This document shows, piece after piece, positions 43,218 through 51,360 of a stretch of 64,000 nt of DNA. The position numbers were made by a program, and so were the translations under genes. The notes beneath the pieces are model-generated. The model searched no databases and was not told the origin of the DNA. It worked only from the letters and a program-made list of their open reading frames with translations. Within the stretch, counting starts at the first letter, position 1. Each line of letters starts with the position of its first letter. Source of the stretch: an uncultured Dorea sp. (GTDB taxonomy: Bacteria; Bacillota; Clostridia; Lachnospirales; Lachnospiraceae); the NCBI GenBank assembly GCA_910580235.1, contig CAJTVU010000001.1, forward strand, positions 124,001 through 188,000. Direction: 5' to 3'.

Positions 43218-43234
43218 TCACATGTTCGATTGCA
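43213..43234. promoter_or_regulatory. Dyad operator between divergent promoters
   Basis: TGCAATC (43213-43219) and GATTGCA (43228-43234), separated by eight bases, form a perfect 7-bp dyad. It overlaps the -35 boxes of both the NusG-II promoter and the apbE promoter, so a single regulator could control both. I do not recognise the binding family. Confidence 0.55.
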
Positions 43235-43257
43235 TATCTCATTTTTTCTGTTATAAT
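43230..43257 (+). promoter_or_regulatory. Promoter of apbE
   Basis: TTGCAT (43230-43235), 16-base spacer, TGTTATAAT with TATAAT at 43252-43257 and a TGn extension; the start codon is 38 bases downstream. Confidence 0.72.
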
Positions 43258-43294
43258 GATATTTGGCATACTTTAAAAATTGAGGTGTTTTAAC

Positions 43295-44311
43295 ATGACT
43301 TATCCGAAAAAGCTGAAATTAAAAAAATGCGCTGTACTTCTATGCACAGCCATTCTTCTGTGCGGCATGGCCTTCTCCTCGTCCGGCTGCTCCGCTCTCC
43401 CAGGCAAAGAAGATCTCACCTACAATGACACACTGTTCGACACGGTGATCCGGGTACAGATCCTAGACCCTGTAGAGCAGGACGTACTGGACGGATGCAA
43501 GGCGCTGTGCCGGCATTATGACATGCTCTTCTCCAAGACGAACGAGAACAGCGATATTTATAAGATCAACAATGCCGCAGGAGCGGCTGTGGAAGTGTCT
43601 GAAGACACAGTGAGCCTTATTAAGAAAGGGCTTTACTACTGTGATCTGTCAAACGGGATATTCGATATTACCATTGGCGCGGCTTCGAACCTCTGGGATT
43701 TCAAAGCAGAATCTCCTGAAGTCCCGGCAGCTGAAGCCACCGCCGCTGCTGTAAGCCACATCAATTATCGGAACGTCCTCATCGAGAACAATACAGTCTG
43801 CCTTACAGATCCGGTCGCGGCCCTCGATTTAGGAGCGGTCTCCAAAGGCTACATCGCCGACCGCATCAAAGACTATCTAAAAGACAGCGGCGTCAGGCAC
43901 GCCGTCATCGATCTGGGAGGCAATATCCTGACTCTCGGCACGAAGACCGACGGCTCCGACTATAACATCGGGATCCAGAGGCCTTTTGATAAGACCGGGA
44001 CGCCCATCACCTCCGTGAAGATCGCCGACAAGTCCGTCGTCACAACAGGAGTCTACCAGCGATATTTCGAAGCCGACGGCGTAGCTTACCATCATATCCT
44101 CGACCCGAAGACCGGACGCCCTTGCGACAACGATCTGGACAGCGTGTCCATCATCACGGACTCCTCCCTCACCGCAGACGCCTTAAGCACAGTCTGCTAC
44201 CTCATGGGGCTCGAAAAAGGGATGAGCCTCGTCGACCAACTGGAAAATGTAGACGCCGTCTTCATAACAAAAGACGGGAAGCTGCATTACTCTAAAAATT
44301 TTATGAAATAA
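43295..44311 (+). CDS. apbE: FAD:protein FMN transferase (ApbE), lipoprotein
   Basis: Exported lipoprotein that attaches FMN covalently to threonines of partner flavoproteins. The 338-residue product has a signal peptide with lipobox FSSSGC. ApbE motifs follow: the FAD-binding LDLGAVSKGYIADRI, IDLGGNILTLGTK and HHILDPKTGRPCDNDLDSVSII. The ATG at 43295 with GAGGTG is preferred over an upstream TTG. It is divergent from the Gx/NusG-II operon. No FMN-binding-domain substrate gene is visible in the window. Confidence 0.94.
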   Translation: MTYPKKLKLKKCAVLLCTAILLCGMAFSSSGCSALPGKEDLTYNDTLFDTVIRVQILDPVEQDVLDGCKALCRHYDMLFSKTNENSDIYKINNAAGAAVEVSEDTVSLIKKGLYYCDLSNGIFDITIGAASNLWDFKAESPEVPAAEATAAAVSHINYRNVLIENNTVCLTDPVAALDLGAVSKGYIADRIKDYLKDSGVRHAVIDLGGNILTLGTKTDGSDYNIGIQRPFDKTGTPITSVKIADKSVVTTGVYQRYFEADGVAYHHILDPKTGRPCDNDLDSVSIITDSSLTADALSTVCYLMGLEKGMSLVDQLENVDAVFITKDGKLHYSKNFMK

Positions 44312-44314
44312 GCC

Positions 44315-44370
44315 AAGAAGGAATCGCAGATCTTAAAACTACTTGATCGTTGACGATTCCTTCTTTTGTT
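44315..44370. terminator. Bidirectional terminator between apbE and the hexapeptide-repeat gene
   Basis: AAGAAGGAATCG (44315-44326) pairs perfectly with CGATTCCTTCTT (44354-44365), then TTGTT. On the minus strand the stem ends in CTTCTTGGC. A 27-base loop separates the arms. Confidence 0.8.
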
Positions 44371-44389
44371 AATCCTTTTTAATAAATGG

Positions 44390-45070
44390 CTACACTTTCT
44401 CCACCACTTCTCCCTGTTTTTTGTATATGCTCCCTGCCGGGACGTACCCTCTTACGGAAGAGAGCGGATAGATGTTCGTGTTCTTGCCGACTACGCTTCC
44501 TGGATTCAGCACAGTCCCGCAGCCTACTTCTACTTCGTCGCCCAGCATAGCGCCGAATTTTTTAATCCCGGTCTCGATGTTCCCTTCCGGCGTCTTGACC
44601 GTGACCAGCTTTTTGTCGGACTTCACGTTGGAAGTGATAGAGCCTGCTCCCATATGAGCCTTATATCCGAGGATAGAGTCTCCCACATAATTATAATGAG
44701 GAACCTGTACTTTATTGAACAAGATCACATTCTTAAGCTCTGTGGAATTGCCTACCACCGCTCCTTCGCCCACGATGGCGTTTCCGCGTATGAACGCACA
44801 GTGCCTTACCTCCGCATCCTTCCCGATGATCGCCGGGCCGTGGATATAGGCGGATGGAAAGACAGTGGCAGATCTGGCGATCCAGACGTCCTCTCCCCTT
44901 TTCTCATACTCTTCTTCAGGGAGCGTCTCCCCAAGCTTTATAATAAACTCACTGATCTTCGGGAGCGCTTCCCAAGGATAAGATATCCCCTCGAAAATGT
45001 CCTTCGCGATCGTCTCCTCCAGCGTGTACAGTCTTTCTACTGTCAGTTCCTTCTTTGTTGCTTCATTCAT
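44390..45070 (-). CDS. Left-handed beta-helix (hexapeptide repeat) protein, GlmU-C/nucleotidyltransferase-like
   Basis: A 226-residue protein with hexapeptide repeats through most of its length (ARSATVFPSAYIHGPAIIGKDAEVRHCAFIRGNAIVGEGAVVGN and VEVGCGTVLNPGSVVGKNTNIYPL, given by family pattern). It resembles the acyltransferase half of GlmU and is often named UDP-N-acetylglucosamine pyrophosphorylase, but the N-terminal uridylyltransferase domain is absent. A sugar-nucleotide acyltransferase role is possible. AGGAGG precedes the ATG. Confidence 0.72.
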   Translation of the reverse strand: MNEATKKELTVERLYTLEETIAKDIFEGISYPWEALPKISEFIIKLGETLPEEEYEKRGEDVWIARSATVFPSAYIHGPAIIGKDAEVRHCAFIRGNAIVGEGAVVGNSTELKNVILFNKVQVPHYNYVGDSILGYKAHMGAGSITSNVKSDKKLVTVKTPEGNIETGIKKFGAMLGDEVEVGCGTVLNPGSVVGKNTNIYPLSSVRGYVPAGSIYKKQGEVVEKV

Positions 45071-45095
45071 GTCTTGTAACCTCCTGCATGCTGTC

Positions 45096-47090
45096 TTATT
45101 TTTTCTCCTGCCTCTTCTTCCCTGACGGCTGCTTCCTATAGAACGCCGCCGCCCTGTCGTAACAGGCCTTTAGCTGACGCTGGTTGGCAAGCCTTTTCAC
45201 TCCGTCTGTCCGGCTGACGATGAAGCGATCCAGCTTTTCCATATATTCTTCTGGAGTGATCTCTCCGTCCGCCACATAGGTAAGCCCTTTCTCCCAGCTT
45301 GCCGTCAGCTCAGGATTCAGAAGCGACCTTATAGAGCTGTCCACAACGTCATATATCATCTCGCCCATCATAGTGGGCGTGACAATCTGTGTCTTTTTAT
45401 TCAGCGCCAGATACTTGTTGCCCAAAAGCTTCTTCAGTATCTCTCCTCTCGTGGCGCTTGTGCCAATCCCGCTTCCCTTTATCTGCGACCGGAGGTCTTC
45501 ATCCTCGATCAGCTGTCCCGCGTTCTCCATCGCAAGGATCAGAGATCCTGAATTGTAACGCTTGGGAGGAGAAGTCTTCCCTTCTTTCACATCCAGGCTC
45601 TGCACCGGGAGCTCCATGCCTTTCTTTAAGCCCTCTGCCTTTTTTAGGAGCGCCCGATCGTCCTCTTTCTCTGTAGGAAGCCCCGCCACTTTTAAATATC
45701 CTTCTTCTTCCAACGCTTTAAAACTGGCAAAAAAAGATTCGCCCCGTACAATGGCTGCCATTGCCACCTTTCGATAGACGGCCGCCGGATAGAAGATGCT
45801 TAAGAACCTTCTTACGATCAGGTCGTACACAGACTTCGATACGCCCGATAAGGAGCTGAGAGCGCTTATGCCCTGCCCCGTCGGGACGATCGCATAATGA
45901 TCCGTAATCTGCCCGTCATTCACATACTTTGTCTTTGCAAGCTTCTTGTGGCTTCCAAACGATACGATCTCGCTTAGGTACGGCACGGCGGGCTCGTATT
46001 TCATCAGCCCGTTCAGATTCTTGTGTATCTCCTTTGCCACCGCCGAAGAGAGCACACGGGCATCCGTCCTCGGGTAAGTGACCAGCTTCTTTTCATACAT
46101 CTCCTGCACGATCCGAAGCGTCTCGTCCGGGCTTACTTTAAATCTTTTCGCACACTCATTCTGAAGCTCCGCCAGATTGAACAGTAAGGGTGGGCTCTTC
46201 TTTTCTTTCTTCTTCTCCACCGATGCGATCCGGGCGACGGCCGGCTCTTCCTCTTTCAGATAACCCACCAGTTCTTTCGCCTTTTCTTCCTGCTTGAACC
46301 CGTTCTCTTTATATAGGTCAAAAGAGCCATACCATCTGGAGCCTTCTACGGCCTTCCACTCTCCTTCGAATGTCCGTCCCTCTTCCCCGATCTGCGCCAG
46401 CACGCGGTAGAACGGAGTCTCCCTGAAATCCCGTATCTCCCGCTCCCTTCTTATAACCATGCCAAGGACGCATGTCATAACGCGCCCTACGGATATGACG
46501 GTATATTTCGTCCCCAGGTAGCTGGAAATGCTGCTGCCATATTTCAAGGTCAGAAGCCTCGAGAAATTAATCCCCATAAGATAGTCCTCTTTCGCCCTTA
46601 AATATGCCGAGGCGGAAAGATTATCATATTCCCGCAAGTCTTTGGCTTCGCGGATCCCCCGCAGTATCTCCTCCTCTGTCTGAGAGTCGATCCACACGCG
46701 CCGCCTCTCTTTCCCGCCAACCTTTGCCTGCTGCTCCACAAGGCGGTATATATATTCCCCTTCCCGCCCCGAGTCCGTGCATACATAGATCGTCTCCACA
46801 TCTTTCCGGTTGAGGAGCCCTGCCACTATCTTGTACTGCTTTGCCACGGCCGGGATGACTTCGTACTTAAACTCCCGGGGGATGAAGGGGAGCGCTTCAA
46901 GGCTCCATTTCTTAAGAGAGGCATCGTACTCTTCCGGGTAGCTCATCGTCACAAGATGCCCCACGCACCAGGTCACGATAGAATCCTCTGACTCCAGATA
47001 CCCGTCCTGCCTTCTCGTACTGAGCTTCAAAGCCTTTGCGAACTCCTGCGCCACGCTGGGCTTCTCCGCAATATAGAGTGATTTCCCCAT
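45096..47090 (-). CDS. topB: DNA topoisomerase III
   Basis: A 664-residue type IA topoisomerase that decatenates DNA. The N-terminal Toprim domain starts MGKSLYIAEKPSVAQEFAKAL and includes VCTDSGREGEYIYRL. The active-site tyrosine lies in KKLVTYPRTDARVLS. The C-terminal GSGIGTSATRGEIL and TASWEKGLTYVADGEI blocks are typical. No zinc-finger extension follows. Ends with a basic tail (KQPSGKKRQEKK). Same direction as ppk1 upstream, 24 bases apart. Confidence 0.95.
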   Translation of the reverse strand: MGKSLYIAEKPSVAQEFAKALKLSTRRQDGYLESEDSIVTWCVGHLVTMSYPEEYDASLKKWSLEALPFIPREFKYEVIPAVAKQYKIVAGLLNRKDVETIYVCTDSGREGEYIYRLVEQQAKVGGKERRRVWIDSQTEEEILRGIREAKDLREYDNLSASAYLRAKEDYLMGINFSRLLTLKYGSSISSYLGTKYTVISVGRVMTCVLGMVIRREREIRDFRETPFYRVLAQIGEEGRTFEGEWKAVEGSRWYGSFDLYKENGFKQEEKAKELVGYLKEEEPAVARIASVEKKKEKKSPPLLFNLAELQNECAKRFKVSPDETLRIVQEMYEKKLVTYPRTDARVLSSAVAKEIHKNLNGLMKYEPAVPYLSEIVSFGSHKKLAKTKYVNDGQITDHYAIVPTGQGISALSSLSGVSKSVYDLIVRRFLSIFYPAAVYRKVAMAAIVRGESFFASFKALEEEGYLKVAGLPTEKEDDRALLKKAEGLKKGMELPVQSLDVKEGKTSPPKRYNSGSLILAMENAGQLIEDEDLRSQIKGSGIGTSATRGEILKKLLGNKYLALNKKTQIVTPTMMGEMIYDVVDSSIRSLLNPELTASWEKGLTYVADGEITPEEYMEKLDRFIVSRTDGVKRLANQRQLKACYDRAAAFYRKQPSGKKRQEKK

Positions 47091-47114
47091 ATAAATCTAT
47101 TACTCCTGTCTCTT

Positions 47115-49229
47115 TTACTTTCGAAGAAGCTTCCGAAATCCCTGAAGCCGTTTCAGAAGATGGCTCTCCTTCGCAGGCGCGGCCGCCGGTCTGGCATGGA
47201 GCGCTTCGTTCATGAACACTGCCTGGGAGTCAATGAAGCTCTCTTTTACTTCTCTCTTCCTGTATTTGCCGTCACTGCCCAGCACTCTTGCTTTCACATT
47301 GTCGTTCAGCATGACTTTCAAGTAATGGTTCACCTGTTTCTTAATGTCCTCGTCCAGCACTGGGACCGCCACTTCTACGCGCCTCTCCGTATTCCTCGTC
47401 ATCATATCTGCAGAGCCGATATACAGCTTCTGCTCCGCTCCCGTGCCGAAGCTGAAAATGCGCGGATGTTCCAGATACCTCCCCACGACGCTCATGACCC
47501 TCACATTATCCGTATAGCCCGGAACTCCCGGAAGTATGCAGCAGATGCCCCGCACGATCAAGTCGACCCGCACTCCCGCCTGAGACGCCTCGGAAGCTTT
47601 ACGGATAAAATCCACATCTGTCAGGGAATTCATCTTCATGATGATCCGGCCGTTCTCCCTCTTCCTGATCTCTTCATCCATAAGATGCAGTACTTTCTGC
47701 TTCAGCCCCGTAGGGGCGACGATCAGATGCTTGTAAATGCCCGACAGGTTACCGATGGACATATTTTTGAAAAATTCCGCCGCATCCCTTCCGATCTCCT
47801 GATCTGCTGTCATCAGAGACAGATCCGTATACATAGCCGCCGTCTTCTCATTATAATTTCCCGTTCCGATCTGCGTAATGTACTGGATCTCATTCCGGTT
47901 CCTGTAAGTGATCAGGCACACTTTGGAATGCACTTTGTACCCTTCTACCCCGTAGATCACCCTGCATCCGGCCTCCTCCAGCCGCTCCGACCACTCGATA
48001 TTGTTCTGCTCGTCAAATCTGGCCCGAAGCTCGATCAGCACCGTGACTTCCTTTCCATTCTCCGCCGCCGCGCACAAGTACTCTACCAGCCTCGCTTTCT
48101 TGGCCAGCCGATAGATCGTAATCTTGATCGTCATAACGCTCGGGTCAACGGAAGCTTCTTTAATCATCTTAAGAAAAGGGTTCATGCTCTCATATGGATA
48201 GAACAGAAGGATATCCTTTTTCTTCACCTGCCTCATCACGCTCCCCTCAGGCACCCTGGGGGAATTCTGAGGCAGGAACGGCGGATATGTAAGCGCCCGC
48301 TTCATCGCCTCCGGCAGCTCGCCGCTTATCGTGAACACATAGCCCAGCTTCATGGGCATCTTTGTACGGAAGATCTGGTTCGGATTGATCTTGAACTTAT
48401 CGCAGAAAAACTTCTCATTGCCCGGCGAGAGCTTTTCCGCCGTCTCAAGACGGACGACCGACATCTTCCGCCTCTTGTGCAGAGTCTGCTTCATCAGATG
48501 TCGAAAATCGTCGTTGATCTCCAGCGCCTCGTCGTCGGGAGACACGTCCCCGTTCCTCGTCACGCGGATATAATTTGGCTCCGTCACTTCATACTGTGGG
48601 AAGACGAGGCTTAAATTCTCCATGATGACTTTCTCCATGCGGATATAGCGGATATCATGTCCCGGAAGGTACAGCACCTCCGACACATACTGAGGGACGG
48701 GCACAATGCCGAACATGAGCTTATCCTTCATCTTAAGGCTCGCCGTCACATAGATCTCTTTGTTCACAAGATGCGGGAACGGATGATTGGCGTCCACGAT
48801 CTGCGGCGAGAGCACCGGCAGGATCTGCTCCTTGAAGTATTTCCTTACATACTTCTTCTCCTGCTGCTCCAGCTCCTTGAAATCCAGCCCGCATACACCG
48901 TAAGGCTGCAGCTGTTTCTTAATGTCCGCGTAAGTCTTATCCCGCTCTTTATATAAAGGCGCCACCTCTTTCAATATCTGCTCGATCTGCTCCTTCGGCG
49001 TCATACCGGAACGGGCGTCTCTTGCATTGGCGTCTGTATGCTCCATGTCGAACAGGCTCCCCACGCGGATCATAAAAAACTCATCCAGGTTGCTCATAAA
49101 TATAGCGACGAACTTCATGCGCTCCAGGAGCGGCAGCGACTGATCCTTCGCTTCCTCCAGCACCCTCTGGTCGAACTTAAGCCAGGAAAGCTCCCTGTTC
49201 TGAGTATAGCTCAAAATATCTTTCTCCAT
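47115..49229 (-). CDS. ppk1: Polyphosphate kinase 1
   Basis: A 704-residue enzyme that makes inorganic polyphosphate from ATP. The N-terminal domain NRELSWLKFDQRVLEEA, the head domain, and two C-terminal phospholipase D-like domains are present. The autophosphorylated histidine lies in VEGYKVHSKVCLI and a second active histidine in RGICCILPGVPGYTDNV and FSFGTGAEQKLYIGSADMMTRN. The length is usual for PPK1. Confidence 0.96.
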   Translation of the reverse strand: MEKDILSYTQNRELSWLKFDQRVLEEAKDQSLPLLERMKFVAIFMSNLDEFFMIRVGSLFDMEHTDANARDARSGMTPKEQIEQILKEVAPLYKERDKTYADIKKQLQPYGVCGLDFKELEQQEKKYVRKYFKEQILPVLSPQIVDANHPFPHLVNKEIYVTASLKMKDKLMFGIVPVPQYVSEVLYLPGHDIRYIRMEKVIMENLSLVFPQYEVTEPNYIRVTRNGDVSPDDEALEINDDFRHLMKQTLHKRRKMSVVRLETAEKLSPGNEKFFCDKFKINPNQIFRTKMPMKLGYVFTISGELPEAMKRALTYPPFLPQNSPRVPEGSVMRQVKKKDILLFYPYESMNPFLKMIKEASVDPSVMTIKITIYRLAKKARLVEYLCAAAENGKEVTVLIELRARFDEQNNIEWSERLEEAGCRVIYGVEGYKVHSKVCLITYRNRNEIQYITQIGTGNYNEKTAAMYTDLSLMTADQEIGRDAAEFFKNMSIGNLSGIYKHLIVAPTGLKQKVLHLMDEEIRKRENGRIIMKMNSLTDVDFIRKASEASQAGVRVDLIVRGICCILPGVPGYTDNVRVMSVVGRYLEHPRIFSFGTGAEQKLYIGSADMMTRNTERRVEVAVPVLDEDIKKQVNHYLKVMLNDNVKARVLGSDGKYRKREVKESFIDSQAVFMNEALHARPAAAPAKESHLLKRLQGFRKLLRK

Positions 49230-49252
49230 AAATCCACCTCATTTCATTTACA

Positions 49253-49258
49253 ATTATA
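49253..49258 (-). promoter_or_regulatory. Extended -10 promoter of ppk1
   Basis: Minus strand TGCTATAAT, with TATAAT at 49253-49258, 24 bases before the ATG. TTGAAA lies upstream at a short, non-standard distance. Confidence 0.5.
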
Positions 49259-49297
49259 GCACCGGCCACTTTCAAATGGAATAGCAAATTAACGATG

Positions 49298-49385
49298 CAA
49301 AAGGGGACACCCTCTTTACCAAAAAGGGACGCCCGTTTTATCAAAAGGGGACGTACGCTTTGCCAAAAAGTGTACGTCCCCTTTT
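49298..49385. repeat. 22-bp tandem repeat, four units
   Basis: Units begin at 49298, 49320, 49342 and 49364, each starting CAAAAGGG or CAAAAAGG and continuing GAC-NNC. The last unit is diverged so that it base-pairs with the third and forms the terminator below. Such GGGGACGTAC-type repeats recur in clostridial intergenic regions (recollection, not checked). Confidence 0.7.
49343..49385 (-). terminator. ribU terminator built from the repeat
   Basis: AAAAGGGGACGTAC (49343-49356) pairs perfectly with GTACGTCCCCTTTT (49372-49385); A and T tracts at both ends allow it to act in either direction. It lies just after the ribU stop. Confidence 0.8.
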
Positions 49386-49392
49386 AATAATT

Positions 49393-49965
49393 TTATTTCC
49401 TCAGGAATGCCGCGATCCTCTTATATACGAAGAATGTCACTGCTCCGTTCATTCCGGCTTTAATGATATTGAACCCTACGATAAACGGCATCAGATCCCA
49501 CACCACGCTTCTCGGGACACCCATAAAGAGGGGCGTGATGATCAGATTCGCCCCCATCATCACAACGCCCATAGCCAGCGTCCCAAGCGCAAGCCCGATG
49601 ACTGCCGTCTTCTTCGTCTTCTGTCTTTTGTATACCGGCCCCGCCACCAATACAAGCGTGCTCGTAGCGATAATATGCATCAATATCCCATAGAGCCCAC
49701 TGGCAGCGCTCACGGTCAGCCCCTGTATGACCGACGTTACGATCGTAAGGAGCAGCCCGACTACCGGCCCGAACGCGAACGTTCCGATCAGGATCGGGAT
49801 GTCCGCCGGATCATACTCCAGGAACGCCACTGCCGGGAAGATAGGGAAATGGATAAAATATACAAGCGCGACGGAAATAGCCACCATCATCCCCATCTTT
49901 ACTACTTTGAGCGTTGTAAAGCTCTTCTCTCCACTTACACTTTGCGACATAACTTTCTGTGACAT
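49393..49965 (-). CDS. ribU: Riboflavin ECF transporter S component RibU
   Basis: A 190-residue membrane protein with about six hydrophobic segments. Typical RibU features include VYFIHFPIFPAVAFLEYDPADIPILIGTFAFGPVVG and a basic C-terminus. It captures riboflavin and relies on a shared EcfAAT module encoded elsewhere. The FMN riboswitch directly upstream confirms the substrate. The ATG at 49963-49965 with AGGAGGAATTGAT is preferred to the frame opening at 50025. Confidence 0.93.
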   Translation of the reverse strand: MSQKVMSQSVSGEKSFTTLKVVKMGMMVAISVALVYFIHFPIFPAVAFLEYDPADIPILIGTFAFGPVVGLLLTIVTSVIQGLTVSAASGLYGILMHIIATSTLVLVAGPVYKRQKTKKTAVIGLALGTLAMGVVMMGANLIITPLFMGVPRSVVWDLMPFIVGFNIIKAGMNGAVTFFVYKRIAAFLRK

Positions 49966-50082
49966 ATCAATTCCTCCTAAATATAATTCTGAGGAACCTG
50001 ACAGGAACGAATTTTCCCTGAACAAAAATGTGCCCTGAAATGCAGTATTTCAAGACACACAAAAATACATCGTTCGTATTCC

Positions 50083-50230
50083 TTCGTTTCTTTCATCCGG
50101 ACTATACCGTCGGTATGGGATTCTTGACCCATTCTGCCATCAGCGCACGCTTACGGCTCGCGGACTTGTGATGTGAGCTCTCACATCCTTCACCGCCGGT
50201 GAGGAATCGCACCTCGCCCTGAAACAGATT
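50083..50230 (-). promoter_or_regulatory. FMN riboswitch (RFN element)
   Basis: Minus strand carries the conserved aptamer blocks in order: CAGGGCGAGGTGCGATTCC, TCACCGGCGGTGA, a variable P3 arm (GATGTGAGAGCTCACATC), AAGTCCGCGAGCC, a GGTCAAGAATCC loop, CCGACGGTATAGTCCGGATG and AAAGA. This is the six-helix FMN aptamer. It controls ribU, which starts about 118 bases downstream. A clear terminator/antiterminator pair is not evident by eye. Confidence 0.97.
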
Positions 50231-50232
50231 GC

Positions 50233-51066
50233 TCACTTATGATAATACGACGAAAATGTAGTCTTGTCAACCATCTTATTTCTTATCAGCACGGCAATAG
50301 GCGTAATTACCATATACAGGACAGTCAGGATTACAAAAAACAATATGCCCGCATCCAGGAACACATATATGATATTAAATCCAAAATGCAACATCACCGC
50401 ATAGAGCAGATTGCTATGCCGCTCCAGGAAAATGTTCATTAGAATAGTTATCGATGTAATAACGACAATATTGGAAATAATATAAGGCGCCGCCCTCCAG
50501 TCGGTAAACTCTGAATCCACCGCCCACAACAGCGCGTGCCAGAAGCACCATACCAGCCCCTGGCACACTGCGGATCTAAGGAAGCCATATTTTTCGTTAA
50601 GCTCCTCCCGCATAAATCCTCGCCATCCCAATTCTTCTCCTGTTGGCCCCGACGTAAAAGACAAGAAAATGCTAAGGGGCAACGCCACCTCTCCTAAGCT
50701 GATATACGACAGCGCCGCCCTCCCCTCGACCGCGGCGCAAAGGAGCAGCGATAATACGCTTATCCCAAATGTGAGGGCAAAGGACGCCAAAAGAGGGAGC
50801 GCCTTCACTTTTCCAGAAAAGCACCTTTTTACAAATGTCATCCTTGTCTCATCGGGCCTGAAATGCCTCCACCCGATCAAAAGCAGATACGTCGGCGACC
50901 AGGCTATAAGATTGCGGACGATCCACATCACAACGGGCGGCGCATGAAAAAGCAGGCTTGCCGGGCCTGCCACAAAAATAATAAGCGCCCAGACCAAAAT
51001 ATAAGAGCTGATAATATATTTCTTCAGATTAGATGTTGTAGGTTTCGTTCTTCCTGTACTTGCCAT
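50233..51066 (-). CDS. CPBP-family intramembrane glutamic endopeptidase
   Basis: A 277-residue protein with about seven hydrophobic segments. The family motifs are GEELGWRGFMREEL (glutamate pair), WCFWHALLWAVD (FxxxH-like) and LHFGFNIIYVF (HxxxN). It resembles abortive-infection/CAAX proteases that act within the membrane; its substrate is unknown. AAGGAGGCTGGGAGA precedes the ATG. The gene ends directly beside the FMN riboswitch and has no operon partner. Confidence 0.88.
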   Translation of the reverse strand: MASTGRTKPTTSNLKKYIISSYILVWALIIFVAGPASLLFHAPPVVMWIVRNLIAWSPTYLLLIGWRHFRPDETRMTFVKRCFSGKVKALPLLASFALTFGISVLSLLLCAAVEGRAALSYISLGEVALPLSIFLSFTSGPTGEELGWRGFMREELNEKYGFLRSAVCQGLVWCFWHALLWAVDSEFTDWRAAPYIISNIVVITSITILMNIFLERHSNLLYAVMLHFGFNIIYVFLDAGILFFVILTVLYMVITPIAVLIRNKMVDKTTFSSYYHK

Positions 51067-51151
51067 TCTCCCAGCCTCCTTATCCTAATACACGCCGTAG
51101 CATATATTCCGGCGGATGTCTCCACCTGCCTGGCTTTGTATAAAAGCATCA

Positions 51152-51165
51152 TATCCTCAGTTTAC
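51152..51165 (-). repeat. Copy of the dispersed motif, upstream of the CPBP gene
   Basis: Minus strand GTAAACTGAGGATA, followed by TATGAT, which could be a -10 for the CPBP gene 86 bases downstream. The 294-base gap 51067-51360 holds this copy, the copy at 51310 and the promoter at 51302; otherwise I see nothing in it. Confidence 0.5.
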
Positions 51166-51301
51166 AAGGGCGCACAGTACATTACAAGCAATCAAGGATA
51201 GCATTCAGGCTCTCCCTGCTACTTTGCGTAGCAAGAAGGCCCAGGCAGCGCAAAAAGCAGGCGGCACACAACAAAACAGGATTCAGGATAGCAGGATCCT
51301 G

Positions 51302-51310
51302 TGCTATAAT
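51302..51310 (+). promoter_or_regulatory. Extended -10 promoter of the GNAT gene
   Basis: TGCTATAAT with TATAAT at 51305-51310; a weak TTCAGG sits 17 bases upstream of it. The palindrome AGGATCCT lies in the spacer. Confidence 0.6.
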
Positions 51311-51323
51311 TACACTGAGGGTG
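51310..51323 (+). repeat. Copy of the dispersed motif at the GNAT transcription start
   Basis: TTACACTGAGGGTG directly after the -10 box, so at or just before the likely transcription start of the GNAT gene. Confidence 0.45.
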
Positions 51324-51360
51324 TATTCAAAAAATCAGAAAGCTTGTCGGAGGATTTCTA

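Noticed and set aside
47160..48614. 484-codon open frame on the plus strand
   Set aside because: Complete antisense shadow of ppk1; no ribosome site, Arg/His/Leu-biased composition, and ppk1 is beyond doubt.
49298..49385. Possible CRISPR array
   Set aside because: 22-bp direct repeats have no spacers between them; this is a tandem repeat with a terminator.
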